64,000 nucleotides of DNA from Escarpia spicata. Taxonomy: Eukaryota > Annelida > Polychaeta > Sabellida > Siboglinidae. Each line of letters opens with the position of its first letter. The first letter of the stretch is position 1. The notes beneath the pieces were generated by a model. That model saw only the letters and a list, made by a program, of their open reading frames with translations, searched no databases and was not told where the DNA came from. The DNA lies in the NCBI GenBank assembly GCA_963995525.1, contig OZ023213.1:50592987-50656986 (forward strand). The letters are read 5' to 3'. A program made the position numbers and the translations under genes. Below are positions 34,794 to 49,700 of this stretch, one piece after another.

Positions 34794-37700
34794 CATGCGT
34801 GTGTGTGTGTGTGCGTTATCAGCAGTGCTCAGCACAGTTGAGACGGCAGAATCCAGACACAAACATGCCAACCGCAATAGAAGTGTGAAGCAGATTTGTC
34901 GAATTTGTATTGATTAATCTGCCGTGTGGAGAGATAGCAGCCAGGGTGTAAACAGGCACGTATCCATTGGTGCACTGATATAGGCCAAGCAAAACAAACA
35001 GAAGCAAACACGGATTAACTGATGTATATATATATATATATATATATATGGACCACACAGGACATTAAGTTGGGAAGAAAAATGGTTTCTCAAGGTCGAG
35101 TAATTCAGGTAATTTTAATTACTGTCAAAGTGGATTATCATCAAATTTGACCTTCCTGCAAGAAGTCCTGAAAAATAGTGATATTTGAACTTTGTGAAGT
35201 GTATTATTGAGGCTGTAGTACTTAATTAATCATCTAGAAATATTTGTTGTACTAAATATCTAGCAAAGTATCATTTTTATTTTGTTATATTTTGAGGATT
35301 TGAGGTTTAAGGAGGCGGTTAGACTGGTACAGCCGGGGGGGGGGGGGGGGGCTGATGTAAGATTTAAAAAACATCTGTTGTCATATATTGATCAGGAAAA
35401 ATTTCAGGAAATGTAAGAAAGTTATCAAGTCAGTAAGTTAGTAACCTGCAAGAACCCTAAATGTGGGACAGTGTCTTATGCAGATTACATTAATGTCAAG
35501 GTTGTATGTGTATTGTGAAGATGGCAGATTGTAAATAAAAGGGTACGAGGGACGCAACGACCAGACCTGATACAAGACGAACACACAGCTTAGTGGAGCC
35601 ATCCTGATCAGTGAGAACTGGGTCAGGGTTACGATCATGTGACCTGTAGTGGTCAGCCACAATGTGGGTTATAGAAATGGCTGGGTGTGTTGGCTATAAA
35701 TACCTTGTTGTTTAGGTGTATCAGGGAAAGTTTGACGTGGGAGTAGAATACTTAGAGGCAAGTCCAGGTCCGTTTATATAATGTCTCCGTACAAACAGTG
35801 CATCCTGGTACAGTTTGGTGCGTTCTTGAACTTGGGAAACCACCAGTTTATGTAGGCCATTTCAGCATCATTAGTTTGCAACTTTGCGTGTGTGTATGTG
35901 CATGCATGCATGCGTGCGTGTGTTTATTTCTTATTTGCGTTGTTAGATAGTTGGCATGGTAATGCATCGTAAAGATGCAGTTTAAAAATGGATGTGTGGA
36001 TGTCACCCCAAACATTAATCGGTTCTCCATTCACTGTCATGGAAGTGCAAGTGAAGGGTTTCAGGATAAGACGTGATGTATCCATTTTCTTCATTTTGAG
36101 AAAAAGTCACTTTTATGCTTATCCTCAACGTTTAAATAACAACTTGTAAATTAAGTTGATATATAATTTTAGAATCCAAATGTTGCGGCACGGCGGTGCT
36201 GATTGGCTGAACAAGGATATTTCAAAAATGACGTTTATTGCGTTTTATCCTTCGGCTTCATGTACAGTTACTTGTTTCTGTATAGAGGGAGGGTGGGGTT
36301 GTCAGAGGGAGCGTGGGGTTGTCAGAGGAAGGCTGGGGTTGTCAGAGGGAGGGTGTGGTTGTCAGAGGGAGGGTGGGGTTGTCAGAGGGAGGGTGGGGTT
36401 GTCAGAGGGAGGCTGGGGTTGTCATAAGGAGGCTGGGGTTGTCAGAGGGAGGCTGGGGTTGTCAGAGGGAGGCTGGGGTTGTCAGAGGGAGGGTGGGGTT
36501 GTCAGAGGGAGGGTGGGGTTGTCAGAAGGAGGCTGGGGTTGTCAGAGGGAGGCTGGGGTTGTCAGAGGGAGGGTGGGGTTGTCTGAGGGAGGCTGGGGTT
36601 GTCAGAAGGAGGCTGGGGTTGTCAGAGGGAGGGTGGGGTTGTCAGAGGGAGGGTGGGGTTGTCAGAGGGAGGCTGGGGTTGTCAGAGGGAGGGTGGGGTT
36701 GTCAGAGGGAGGTTGGGATTGTCAGAGGGAGGGTGGGGTTGTCAGAGGGAGGGTGGGGTTGTCAGAAGGAGGCTGGGGTTGTCAGAGGGAGGCTGGGGTT
36801 GTCAGAGGGAGGGTGGGGTTGTCTGAGGGAGGCTGGGGTTGTCAGAAGGAGGCTGGGGTTGTCAGAGGGAGGGTGGGGTTGTCAGAGGGAGGGTGGGGTT
36901 GTCAGAGGGAGGCTGGGGTTGTCAGAGGGAGGGTGGGGTTGTCAGAGGGAGGGTGGGGTTGTCAGAGGGAGGGTGGGGTTGTCAGAGGGAGGGTGGGGTT
37001 GTCAGAGGGAGGCTAGGGTTGTCAGAGGGAGGGTGGGGTTGTTAGTTGGATCCAGTTTGTTGAAATTATGTGAATCTGTTATCTTTACAAACCCCTTGTT
37101 CAACGAGCAAGCCACACTGAAGTAAACATAAATTGTAAGGTGACACTATGATCTGTGTCTAATAAAGTGCCATCTGTTTCTGTGCCAGACATATCCCATC
37201 TCATCTGAGCCACAGGTCAATTAGTTGATCAGTGTTCGTGTTTCATGTGAGATCATGGACAAAGCCTGCAGCTGTTCAGAGCATGCACTACCTGCTTGAC
37301 TAGGTGATAACATTTGTTTCAAATCCTAACTGCTTGCTGAAGTTTTTATTTTCGCAAGTTCTTTTCAAAAACCCTGATACTTGACCTATCCCTCATGTGA
37401 CAAGCAAAAGGTTCGTCAAGCCATAACAAATGGATGCAGAACTTGTGGACAGTTCAGTCATTCCGTTGTATATTTTGTTGACCTCAGACGTTTATCTTTA
37501 TGAAAAAAGTGTAAGGCAAAGTGTTTGAAGCATCAGTTGTTTGCAGGAATGTTTGATCTAGCAGATGTCATGCTGCCCAAGTTATGTAATACACATAATA
37601 TTACAATTATCAACATTGTAGATAAAGCAATGTAACAGATCCATCAAGTAGGTCTGTTCATTACAGATGTTTGTAAATTGTCATTTTTTAAATAATATTT

Positions 37701-40700
37701 TTATTATTTAAATGTTATTAATAATTATTTACCATATTAATTTTATTATTTACCACGTCATCTTAACAAGAACACAATACTGCCTAGCAGTTCTGCGACA
37801 CATTGCCCTTGAACGTGTGAAACAGTTTTGCATCTGATGTTGTAGTAAATAAATAAATTATCATAATTATCTCGTCACCTGAAACGACACAGGGATTACT
37901 GTGACACTGACGAGGTGAATTTATGGATTCGGTTGCCTAGCAACAGAGGTTAACTGGGGATGGCAGTTTACCTGATGAGTTCAGTAATAGAGAAGGCATC
38001 ATGTCCAGAGGCACTTTTGGGTTGTGGACATGGCTTCCTGCATGACTAATTAGGGGATACACTAGGGTTAATGTCTCACTGATGTCTGTAAGGGTTGTGT
38101 CTGGAATGAGTTTGTGCTTTTTATGGAAGTGTCTGAGCCAGAGTGAACTAACAGAGGAGAGGGATGTACATGTCATATAATGGCAAACTAACAGAGGGGG
38201 GATGTACATGTCATATAATGGTAAACTAACAGGGGGTGTGTACATGTCGTATAATGGTAAACTAACAGAGGGGGGGTGTACATGTCATATAATGGTAAAC
38301 TAACAGGGGGTGTGTACATGTCGTATAATGGTAAACTAACAGAGGGGGGGTGTACATGTCATATAATGGTAAACTAACAGAGGGGGTGTGTACATGTTGT
38401 ATAATGGTAAACTAACAGAAGGGGTGTACGTGTCATAATGGTAAACTAACAGGGGGTGTACATGTCATATAATGGTAAACTAACAGGGGGGTGTACATGT
38501 CATATAATGGTAGACTAACAGAGGGGGGTGTACATGTCATATAATGGTAAACTAACAGAGGGGGGGGGTGTACATGTCGTATAATGGTAAACTAACAGAG
38601 GGGGGGGGTGTACATGTCGTATAATGGTAAACTAACAGAGGGGGGGGGGTGTACATTTCATACAATGATCAAATCACTACTTATTAGTATTTATTGGATT
38701 TGTCAAAATACAATTCCAATAATAAAAAGTTATACTTAAGATTGACCTCCATCTTAAAACAAGTCGTATGCACTGTGCCAATGGAAGGTCAACTATTACC
38801 CATTTTCAACTGGTCAGGGATTTGTTAATACGTAAATTAGAATCTATGTGATAATCCATGTGCACCAGTAACCCATCAAATCAGATTATTGACTTTGTAT
38901 TTACCAAGCCCTAAAGCCATCAACTATTTGTTGCTAATTACGATAATTTTAAAATGCTCACTGGTTGCATTGTATCCGTAAACAGTAACTTTGTTTTCAA
39001 AATGATTAACAATCAATGGTCCACCAGGTTACAGGGCTTATTCTGCAGCTCGTGTGCGAGTTGGTGCGTCATGAACCTCTTGAATAAAGAACATGGATAT
39101 CTAAGATCTAGATCTCAGTTTATTAACGTGTTAGCTGCATAAGGGCTGGTGGTTTAAGGGCTGGTGGTATAAGCGCTGTCGTATAAGGGCGCAAACATAA
39201 CATTACGTATGGAAGGGTGTTGTTAGTTTAATTGTCTCCATGTATTGCAGCGAAACTAAGTCACCCTCTGAGTGGAACAGTTATTACTGCACATTGAAGA
39301 TACATGTGTACTGTTGATATGAGAACTGTGCAGCGTGGTTGGTGACATCTTGGCAGTCATGTCAGTTGAATCCGAGGCTGTTGGCAGTCATGTCAGTTGA
39401 ATCCGACGGCTGTTGGCTGTGGTTTGGAAGCCATTTCAGATTGCTAAACGTGCCAAGTCCCACACATCACTTATTGGTGGGGTGGGTGGTGGTTTGTTTT
39501 GAACCAATATGAAACGCTATACTACTTTGATTTTACAAGCTTATAAGATGACTCCTAAAATGTTTGTAAGTTGTGGCAGTTGCTGCATGCTATCTGTTTC
39601 ATTCCTAGTAAAATACATGAAACATATCATTTTATGTATCAGTCTTCAGTACTTGACAGGGCATCGACAAAGGATACAGTGTTATCTAGACAGCAGGGAT
39701 TCATCAAGACACCTGAGAGGGTGTACTTAGATGTCTAGCATGATACTGCTACACTTTGGAGATACTGATTTCAAACCTGTCATTGGTGTGGCTTTGCATG
39801 TAGATTGCATTGTTAAGTTGGTTGTCACATGACACCAAAGATAAGGTGATAATGCTATGAGTAGTCTTCATTAAAAGAACATTCTTTGAGAATCTCTGAT
39901 ATCACAGATGACTGGACAAGTATTAACACGAATTACTAATTTCAAAGCACACTTTTCCAGTCTGCAACAATTAGACACTATATAAAAAAATTTCAACAGG
40001 TATTTTGTTGCGTTTTGGTTATTAGTGAAAGTAGATAGCTTGCCGTTTTTAGTGGATGTCTCACTACTAAGTAAAATCAATGTCACCCTGACAGAAGAAT
40101 TCTATGTTTGGACATTTAAAACTTTAACTAGGGCATTGAAATTGTTTTTGCAAAATGTTTTATGGAATGCATTTATTGAAGGAATAAAAGGTTGTTTTGT
40201 TAGTGAGAACTTTGCACAGGTAATGTCTGTGTAAAGAGAAAAACATCTACCAGAAATCTGTAACTGAAACATGGCAAACTGTAATTAACAAAATCCACAC
40301 ACAGGGGTACAAGTTATGTAACTGAAATATGGCAAACTGTAATTAACAAAGTCCACACACAGGGGTACAAGTTATGTAACTGAAACATGGCAAACTGTAA
40401 TTAACAAAGTCCACTCACAGGGGTACAAGTTATGTAACTGAAATATGGCAAACTGTAATTAACAAAGTCCACACACAGGGGTACAAGTTATGTAACTGAA
40501 ACATGGCAAACTGTAATTAACAAAGTCCACTCACAGGGGTACAAGTTATGTAACTGAAATATGGCAAACTGTAATTAACAAAGTCCACACACAGGGGTAC
40601 AAGTTATGTAACTGAAACACAGCAAACTGTAATTAACAAAGTCCACTCACAGGGGTACAAGTTATGTAACTGAAACATGGCAAACTGTAATTAACAAAGT

Positions 40701-43700
40701 CCACACACAGGGGTACAAGTTATGTAACTGAAACATGGCAAACTGTAATTAACAAAGTCCACTCACAGGGGTACAAGTTATGTAACTGAAATATGGCAAA
40801 CTGTAATTAACAAAGTCCACACACAGGGGTACAAGTTATGTAACTGAAACACAGCAAACTGTAATTAACAAAGTCCACACACAGGGGTACAAGTTATGTA
40901 ACTGAAACACAGCAAACTGTAATTAACAAAGTCCACTCACAGGGGTACAAGTTATGTAACTGAAACATGACAAACTGTAATTAACAAAGTCCACTCACAG
41001 GGGTACAAGTTATGTAACTGAAACATGGCAAACTGTAATTAACAAAGTCCACTCACAGGGGTACAAGTTATGTAACTGAAACATGACAAACTGTAATTAA
41101 CAAAGTCCACTCACAGGGGTACAAGTTATGTAACTGAAACATGGCAAACTGTAATTAACAAAGTCCACTCACAGGGGTACAAGTTATGTAACTGAAACAT
41201 GACAAACTGTAATTAACAAAGTCCACTCACAGGGGTACAAGTTATGTAACTGAAACATGGCAAACTGTAATTAACAAAGTCCACTCACAGGGGTACAAGT
41301 TATGTAACTGAAACATGACAAACTGTAATTAACAAAGTCCACTCACAGGGGTACAAGTTATGTAACTGAAACAAGGCAAACTGTAATTAACAAAGTCCAC
41401 TCACAGGGGTACAAGTTATGTAACTGAAACATGACAAACTGTAATTAACAAAGTCCACTCACAGGGGTACAAGTTATGTAACTGAAACATGACAAACTGT
41501 AATTAACAAAGTCCACACACAGGGGTACAAGTTATGTAACTGAAACATGGCAAACTGTAATTAACAAAGTCCACTCACAGGGGTACAAGTTATGTAACTG
41601 AAACATGACAAACTGTAATTAACAAAGTCCACTCACAGGGGTACAAGTTATGTAACTGAAACATGGCAAACTGTAATTAACAAAGTCCACTCACAGGGGT
41701 ACAAGTTATGTAACTGAAACATGACAAACTGTAATTAACAAAGTCCACTCACAGGGGTACAAGTTATGTAACTGAAACAAGGCAAACTGTAATTAACAAA
41801 GTCCACTCACAGGGGTACAAGTTATGTAACTGAAACATGACAAACTGTAATTAACAAAGTCCACTCACAGGGGTACAAGTTATGTAACTGAAACATGACA
41901 AACTGTAATTAACAAAGTCCACACACAGGGGTACAAGTTATGTAACTGAAACATGACAAACTGTAATTAACAAAGTCCACTCACAGGGGTACAAGTTATG
42001 TAACTGAAACATGACAAACTGTAATTAACAAAGTCCACTCACAGGGGTACAAGTTATGTAACTGAAACATGACAAACTGTAATTAACAAAGTCCACTCAC
42101 AGGGGTACAAGTTATGTAACTGAAACATGACAAACTGTAATTAACAAAGTCCACTCACAGGGGTACAAGTTATGTAACTGAAACAAGGCAAACTGTAATT
42201 AACAAAGTCCACTCACAGGGGTACAAGTTATGTAACTGAAACATGACAAACTGTAATTAACAAAGTCCACTCACAGGGGTACAAGTTATGTAACTGAAAC
42301 ATGACAAACTGTAATTAACAAAGTCCACTCACAGGGGTACAAGTTATGTAACTGAAACATGGCAAACTGTAATTAACAAAGTCCACTCACAGGGGTACAA
42401 GTTATGTAACTGAAACATGGCAAACAGTAATTAACAAAGTCCACTCACAGGAGTACAAGTTATATAACCGGGCTACAAGTCTTGTAACTCGGGCAGTAAC
42501 TGATATTTGCAGTGACACTTGGCCCAGTTGCAGCAGTAACAGCAGAAGCTGACACTTGTCAGTTTTACCAGCAGTGAGAGAAGATTTATGTCGAACCTGC
42601 CCCATAAAATATGTTTTAAAACCTCACCAAGCACAAGAGAACAACATAAACCTTGAGCTCTTTTCAACAAGTGTTCATTTTGCAATGTCCTTTTTCAGTA
42701 GCGCTTGGTTCATTTATGTATTTATTAATAAATTATGTGTGCACTGTTTTGATTGACTGGAGAACTGAATGATGAGTTGTTGACACCTGTGAACTATAGA
42801 CTACTCTTGTGTTCATGTTAAAATGAGGTTACTGCTCCATTACCCAAATCAGCAAGGTTGGTAATCATTAGCAGGAAGTCCACTGAATTGTCTTGAATGT
42901 GGGAATGCGGCTGTTTATAATCTGAAAGGTTTTTTACAGTTTAAAAATATAACGGGTGCAACATTCAAAAAACACTTTTTGGATTTTTAAATGCAATTTT
43001 TCAAGCAGTACACGTTCAACATATTTACTAGTATTACTGGTAGCTTAAGAACATTATATTTAAAAAATGAGAAACAGTAAAAAACACAGTTTACTTAATT
43101 AATTTATTACACATTTGTTCACATCATATGTCTGTCTAATTTTCATTTATGTTTTTCAACATCATAAACATGTCATTTACCCTACAGTTCTCAAACATTT
43201 GTGCTTTTCAGCACCTTTAAAATATATTTCTGTTGTTATTCTTTGAACCATTCTTAACACTTCTGTGGTTGAAATGTTCAGTGGTGTTTGTTGACTTGAA
43301 CAGTGTGCCCAACCCATGCAGAAACTGCAATTATGTTAAATATTTATAATTCCAACCAGTGAAGCACAAATATCTTAATTTTTTTAGTCAGTTTTTCAAT
43401 AAATGTAATATATTAATATAATGTAATATTATAGCACAAAAGTACTTCTATAATGTCTAAAATTGAACTCATAAATAAAATGATGTGTTACTTTTGTCGG
43501 TTACTTTCCTGTTATTTTTTGTCTGTTACTTTCTTTCCTGTTAATTTCTTCCCGAGCTGTCCACATGACCCATGCACTGGCAGTCACGTGCAGCCTATGC
43601 TAGAGGCACTGGTCAGTCAGGGCTCAGCACACTGTTAATTGTCCAATTGGCGACCACGTTAACGTTTTGTGTGATTATAAGAAAATGTGACGTAACAAAT

Positions 43701-46700
43701 TTCTTAAACTTCTCACCTGCTGTTATTATCATCTCATTGACATGCTGGTCGAGTTTAGTCAAAATCTAATGTTTCTAGCTCTCGTAAAATGCCTCTGTGT
43801 GTGACACCTGTCAATATTTACGAATTGATGCAGGCAGTAATCCGGCTAAAGGGTCAACTAGCCAAATTGCTGCCAAATACCCTTCCGTTTAGTAAAATCA
43901 GCTACAAATACACCATTTTACTGTCAACAGCTTCTACAATCACACCGGGAAATCTGACTACTCAAATGCACTTATGTCAGAGCAGGTGAATTTGGTAAAA
44001 AAAATAATTTATCAAAAATACATTGCACTTTTTTTGTCTGTAGCAAAGCAGGAAGTCCAACAGTGTCCTGACCCCATCAGTTGTAGTGGACATGAGAGTT
44101 CTGCTTAGGTCACACAGTACTTGGGTAGTGGTCAGCCAGGTGAATTGATGGCCTTGAACCTGGCATGACCCTTGGACCATACATGTTCCAGAGTACATCG
44201 GGCTATTTAGTATGAGTATCTTGAGCTGCGTAATTAGGGTTGTTTGGGTAGGTTGCCCAAGAAGCTAACAAACCCAAGTTGACTGGTCCATTCTCTAAGG
44301 TGATTGTGTCCATTCTCCAAGGTGGTTCTGGTCCATTCTCTAAGGTGATTGTGTCCATTCTCCAAGGTGGTTCTGGTCCATTCTCTAAGATGGTTCTGGT
44401 CCATTCTCTATGGTGGTTCTTGTTCATTCTGTAAGATGATTCTTGTTCAATCTCTATGGTGGTTCTAGTCCATTCTCTAAGGTGATTCTAGTACATTCTC
44501 CAAGGTGGTTCTAGTCCATTCTCCAATGTGATTATAGTCCATTCTCCAAGAAGTAAGTTCTTGTTTATTCTGTAAGGTGGTTCTAGTACATTCTGCAAAG
44601 GTGGTTCTTGTCCATTCTCTAAGGTAGTTCTAGTCCATTCTCCAATGTGGTTCTAGTCCATTCTCCAATGTGGTTCTAGTCCATTCTCCAAGGTTGTTCT
44701 TGTCCATTCTCCATGGTGGTTCTAGTCCATTCTCCAATGAGGTTCTTGTCCATTCTCCATGGTGGTTCTAGTCCATTCTCCAAGGTGGTTCTTGTCCATT
44801 CTCCAAGGTGATTCTTGTCCATTCTCCAAGGTGATTCTTGTTCATTCTCCAATGTGGTTCTTGTCCATTCTCTAAGGTGGTTCTTGTCCATTTTTCAAGG
44901 TGGATCTTGTCCATTCTCTAAGGTGGTTCTTTTTTTTTAATACTCCAAATTGGTTCTTGCTTGTTCTCCAAGGTTGTTCTTGCCTGTTCTCCAAGGTTGT
45001 TCTTGCTTGTTCTCCAAGGTTGTTCTTGCCTGTTCTCCAAGGTTGTTCAGTCCACCTCCCAGTATTTCTTGAGACAGCGATTTTGTATTGTGTGTTTTAC
45101 ATAGCAAAGCATCAACAAATGACAATGGTACATATTTGTACATATTTTCTTAGACATTTGTTAAAATGAGATTTCCTGTTTTATTATATTTTTGTCATTG
45201 TTTGTTTTAGGGGTGGCATTCGATTTGCACTGCTCTCTTCTCAGGAAGGTATGTATATTAAATAATATTGCTAATTACAATAATAACTTTGCTTATGGTA
45301 GGCAGTTTGTAATGATAATGTATTTTGTTGGCTTCAACAACTGCTGCAGGTGCGTAAACTCTATTCTGTTCTGTATAATTCACTGATAACTTTGGCTGAC
45401 TAGTTTCATATATGTCCGTTTTACTGTGGCTAACTTGTGTAGACTTTACCTCAGCAGAACATGCCAACTGAACCAGGGCCTGTAAATCACATCCACATTA
45501 ATGAACATTGCTGGACATTGATTACTCAGTAACCAAGGTGACTAATTGATGTCCTCATAAGCTGGTCAATGCATAATTATCTAACATGCTTCTGAAAATG
45601 TCAGCAAGTTCAAGGAATTGGCAACAGATAATCGATGTATGACAGAATACAATTTGGAACTTCAAAGTAATAAAAGAAAATGCATTTATGAGCTCTTAGA
45701 ACAATTATTACTCACAGTCAGTTTGTAGAATTTTGTGTTTGGATATTTTTGCTACTTTTCCATACCCAGACCGGGCAGGCATGATATTTGGTGTAAAAAC
45801 CTGGCTCTCAACATTGGGGACTGTGTAGTCCTCGTGACTTGGAGATCACGTTAATGTCGGTCCCGTCTCAATTTGGGACGTAAAACAACCACTGAGGATG
45901 ACAAGCACCCTGGCAGTGACCACTCTCAGTGCCAGCATAGAAAGGTCGGCTTGGCGATAATGTTCTGAAAAAGGCTGGCTAGTTGAATGAGACCTCATAA
46001 GACCAAAACATTGTAACCACAATAAGACAGACTAGTCAGTTAATAGAACGTTGCCGAGTGCTGGAAACTTCTAGAACTCGAATCAAACAAAAAACATGAG
46101 ATATTTATATGATACGACAAGCACAATTAAAATTCAAAGTAACATCCATTATAATAAATTGTAACAACTCCTAAGGATCATCGTGGATGCCAACCATCTG
46201 CAATCTGACACAGTAGAAGCCTGTTCCCTGACTGTGTTTAGACGGAAATGCCTCCTCTCCTGCACGGTTATTGCCGACGCTCAACTGTGAGGCATAGAGG
46301 AAGGACGCGTCACACACAGATATGTCCTCAGGCTGGGTGCGTGTCTGGTGTGTCGAGCAGGCATATACTGGGGACATCGGTGCCTGTTAGTGACGTCTCA
46401 CGTTGATCATTGAGTAACGCACACAGTGAATGGTCCCAATGTGTAACACAGTACTCGTGTATTCATGTGCGTGTATTCATGTGCATCAATGTGGTATTGT
46501 GCCGAATGTGATTGGACAGTTTACACTGTCGCCATCAATGTTTTGAGACGTGGGTGGTTCTTGCATAAACAGCATTTCTGCAATTACAAGGTCGCTGAGG
46601 TGTTACATTACCTCGATATCCTGTGTTGATCCGTCGCGTTAAACCAGATTGCTTTGTTGTGTATCTGAAAGCAACTGGCTTCTGCTAACCTGTGTGTTTG

Positions 46701-49700
46701 CAGCTTGTAAATAGGCAGATTAAATAGGCAGATTCTGGTTCTTTTTGTGATGAGGCGAATGTAAATTTTATTTTAATGAATGTGTGCTGTTGCATTTGTT
46801 GTTAGTGTATTCCAGTGTCCCTTGCCAACAGCGTGTGTACACAGTATATAATATATATATACATATATTTATATATATATACCGAGTGGGGGGTATTTAT
46901 ACTGCTTATTTCTCCACATTCTGTTCACATTTGTTGTGAAACCAGCATTTAAAATGACCTGAGATCACAGCATAGGTTATATGTCTCTCAAGAATACAGC
47001 TTGCTTTCCCTGTCAGAGGAACTCCTTACTGTAATCAAGGACCTCTCCAGCGGGTTCTTCCTCAGTGAAGTAGTCTTTTTCTGGAGAGGTAATTTCATGG
47101 AGCTCTTTGGCCTAATGAGTATGTGTCTTCTATTACAACCCATGAATCTCTGTTCGCCATATTTGTGTAATTGGAATTTATTTTATTTTAATGAGCAATG
47201 CCGTTTTACTTGCAGTCATATGATACTGTACTATTAGCATTTCTAATGGAACTCAGCCAGGAGTAGACTTGTCTTAATAATGCCTCAGTCTGTACTGGCC
47301 GTGTCTTGCTTCATAGAATAAAGTAGAGCAAAATTAGTGTCCTTGAAAGGATTGACTGGGCCAGATCAAACTGATGTCTTATCTTGATAATGGGTTAATT
47401 ATATGTCTGTGTGTGTTTAAGACTAACGGCGATAACAACCGCGATAACACACTGGCATACTCTCTAGGCAAACTGTCTCAGTCTCATTTGATGTGTCTTC
47501 TGGATTACCTTTATGTTTATATAATGAAAGAAAGTATAGTTGAGACTTGTTTGTAATCAAAGTAACTAATAAATGAAAATAGTGTCTCTTATGAAGTAAT
47601 ACTTTCATTTAATAGAACAAAAACAAGAAAAGATTATTTATTTTAGTTCCTACCTAACATTAATTATATTCCACACTAAAAGCTTGGAGTTGTATAAATT
47701 TTGCATACCTATCATATTTATTGACTATAACTCGTGGTTCAACTGAAGTGGTCTTAACAGTAACTGCGTAGTAAAAGATAAGGTTAAAACCTGGTTTTGA
47801 CAGCTTGAAGTTGTAGCTCAACCTTGCCGTAATGCAGCTTAGCAAAACCAGCTGCTCACAAACTCTCGTGAACAATGATAACAAATTTAAAAGGGAAGTT
47901 GACATTTTTTACGAAATGTTTCATGGAATGTATTTATAAACAAAATAAAATGTTATTTTGTTATCAAGTTGTCACGGAATCTTAATAGAGAATTTCTTGC
48001 AAGTAATCTGTGTAAGCAAACCCACCTACCGGAAATCTGTAACTCAAACACAGCAAACTGGAATAAACATTAGTCCAGACGCAGGGGTACATGTTATATA
48101 ACGCTGCCAGTCTTGCATCTCCGGCAATAAATACACACATTGACCTTGACACATCCTCAGACCAGTTGCAGCAGGGAACAGTGGAAGTTGAATTCTAACT
48201 CAATTCACAACTTGGCAACATTGACAGTTTTGTTGTAACTTGCGACTAAACAAGTTGTAATTTATTTAAAAAATGAATTATTTATAAAATATAAACTGTA
48301 TCAATAGGTATTACAAAGTGTATCAGCCTTGACAAAAATTGATATTGAAAAACATTGCACATTTATTTTTTAGTTTTGACTTCCAGGAATCACCAGTTGC
48401 CATATGTCTGCAGTGTTTGACTTCCAGGAATCATCTGTTGCCATGTATTTGCTGTGTTTGACTTCCAGGAATCATCTGTCGCCATATGTTTGCAGTGTTT
48501 GACTTCCAGGAATCACCTGTCGACATGTGTTTGCAGTGTTTGACTTCCAGGAATCACCTTTCGCCATGTGTTTGCAGTGTTTGACTTCCAGGAATCACCT
48601 GTCGCCATGTATTTGCAGTGTTTGACTTCCAGGAATCACCTGTCGCCATGTATTTGCAGTGTTTGACTTCCAGGAATCACCTGTCGCCATGTATTTGCAG
48701 TGTTTGACTTCCAGGAATCACCTGTCGCCATGTGTTTGCAGTGTTTGACTTCCAGGAATCACCTGTCGCCATGTATTTGCAGTGTTTGACATCCAGGAAT
48801 CACCTGTCGCCATGTATTTGCAGTGTTTGACTTCCAAGAATCACTAGTTGCCATATGTTTGCAGTGTTTGACTTCCAGGAATCACCTGTCGCCATGTAAT
48901 TGCAGTGTTTGACTTTCAGGAATCACCTGTCGCCATGTATTTGCAGTGTTTGACTTCCAGGAATCACCTGTCACCATGTATTTGCAGTGTTTGACTTCCA
49001 GGATTCACCTGTTGTCATGTGTTTGCAGTGTTTGACTTCCAGGAATCACCTGTCGCCATGTGTTTGCAGTGTTTGATGTCCAGGAATCACCTGTTGCCAT
49101 GTGTTTGCAGTGTTTGACTTCCAGGAATCACCTGTTGCCATGTGTTTGCAGTGTTTGACTTCCAGGAGAACCTGATCAAGACAATGATGCAGATAGAGAA
49201 CACATACTTTGATCTGGCGTCCAGTTGTAATTCCAACTGTCTCGTCATCTGTGACCGCGGCATGATGGACGCCTCCGCTTGTGAGTTGCCGTAGAAACAC
49301 CTGTGCTCACTTCTTGATGATAAACAATTATTGTTCACTGCAGAAAGCATGTTTTAAATATATTTGTTATTTACTTCAGAAGACATGTTTTAAATAATGT
49401 TTTCATTGACTTTAGAAAGGCTGTCTTAGATTTTCATTTACACCAGACAGTGTGTTTTAGGTATTTTTAGTGAATATCAGACAGTGTAATTTAAATATTT
49501 TTGCTGGCTTCATAACGACTTTAGAAAGTGTGTTTTAAATACTGTTTGTTTGCATTCACTATCGTGTATGTGTGTGTGTGTGTATGTGTGTGGGTGTGTG
49601 TGTGTACGTGTGTGTGTATGTATGGGTGTGAGTGTATACGTGGGTGTGTGTGTGTGTGTGTATGGGTGTGTATGTGGGTGTGTGTGTGTATGTGGGTGTG

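Larger units (their letters stand above)
33677..36283. other. Ttd14 intron 3, first part with simple repeats
   Basis: It contains a poly-C run (34249-34273), (GT)n (34760-34812), (TA)n (35025-35050), a poly-G run (about 35335-35351) and a SINE tail fragment. 33960-34240 is noticeably GC-richer than its surroundings, but I recognise no gene in it. Confidence 0.6.

Noticed and set aside
36156..37125. 270-286-codon frames ([13 protein letters not shown])
   Set aside because: 20-bp array without stops in any frame; several overlapping frames are equally open.
45192..45386. Reading of Ttd14 exon 4 as [12 protein letters not shown]
   Set aside because: The exon 3 phase requires [13 protein letters not shown], which also joins exon 5 correctly.
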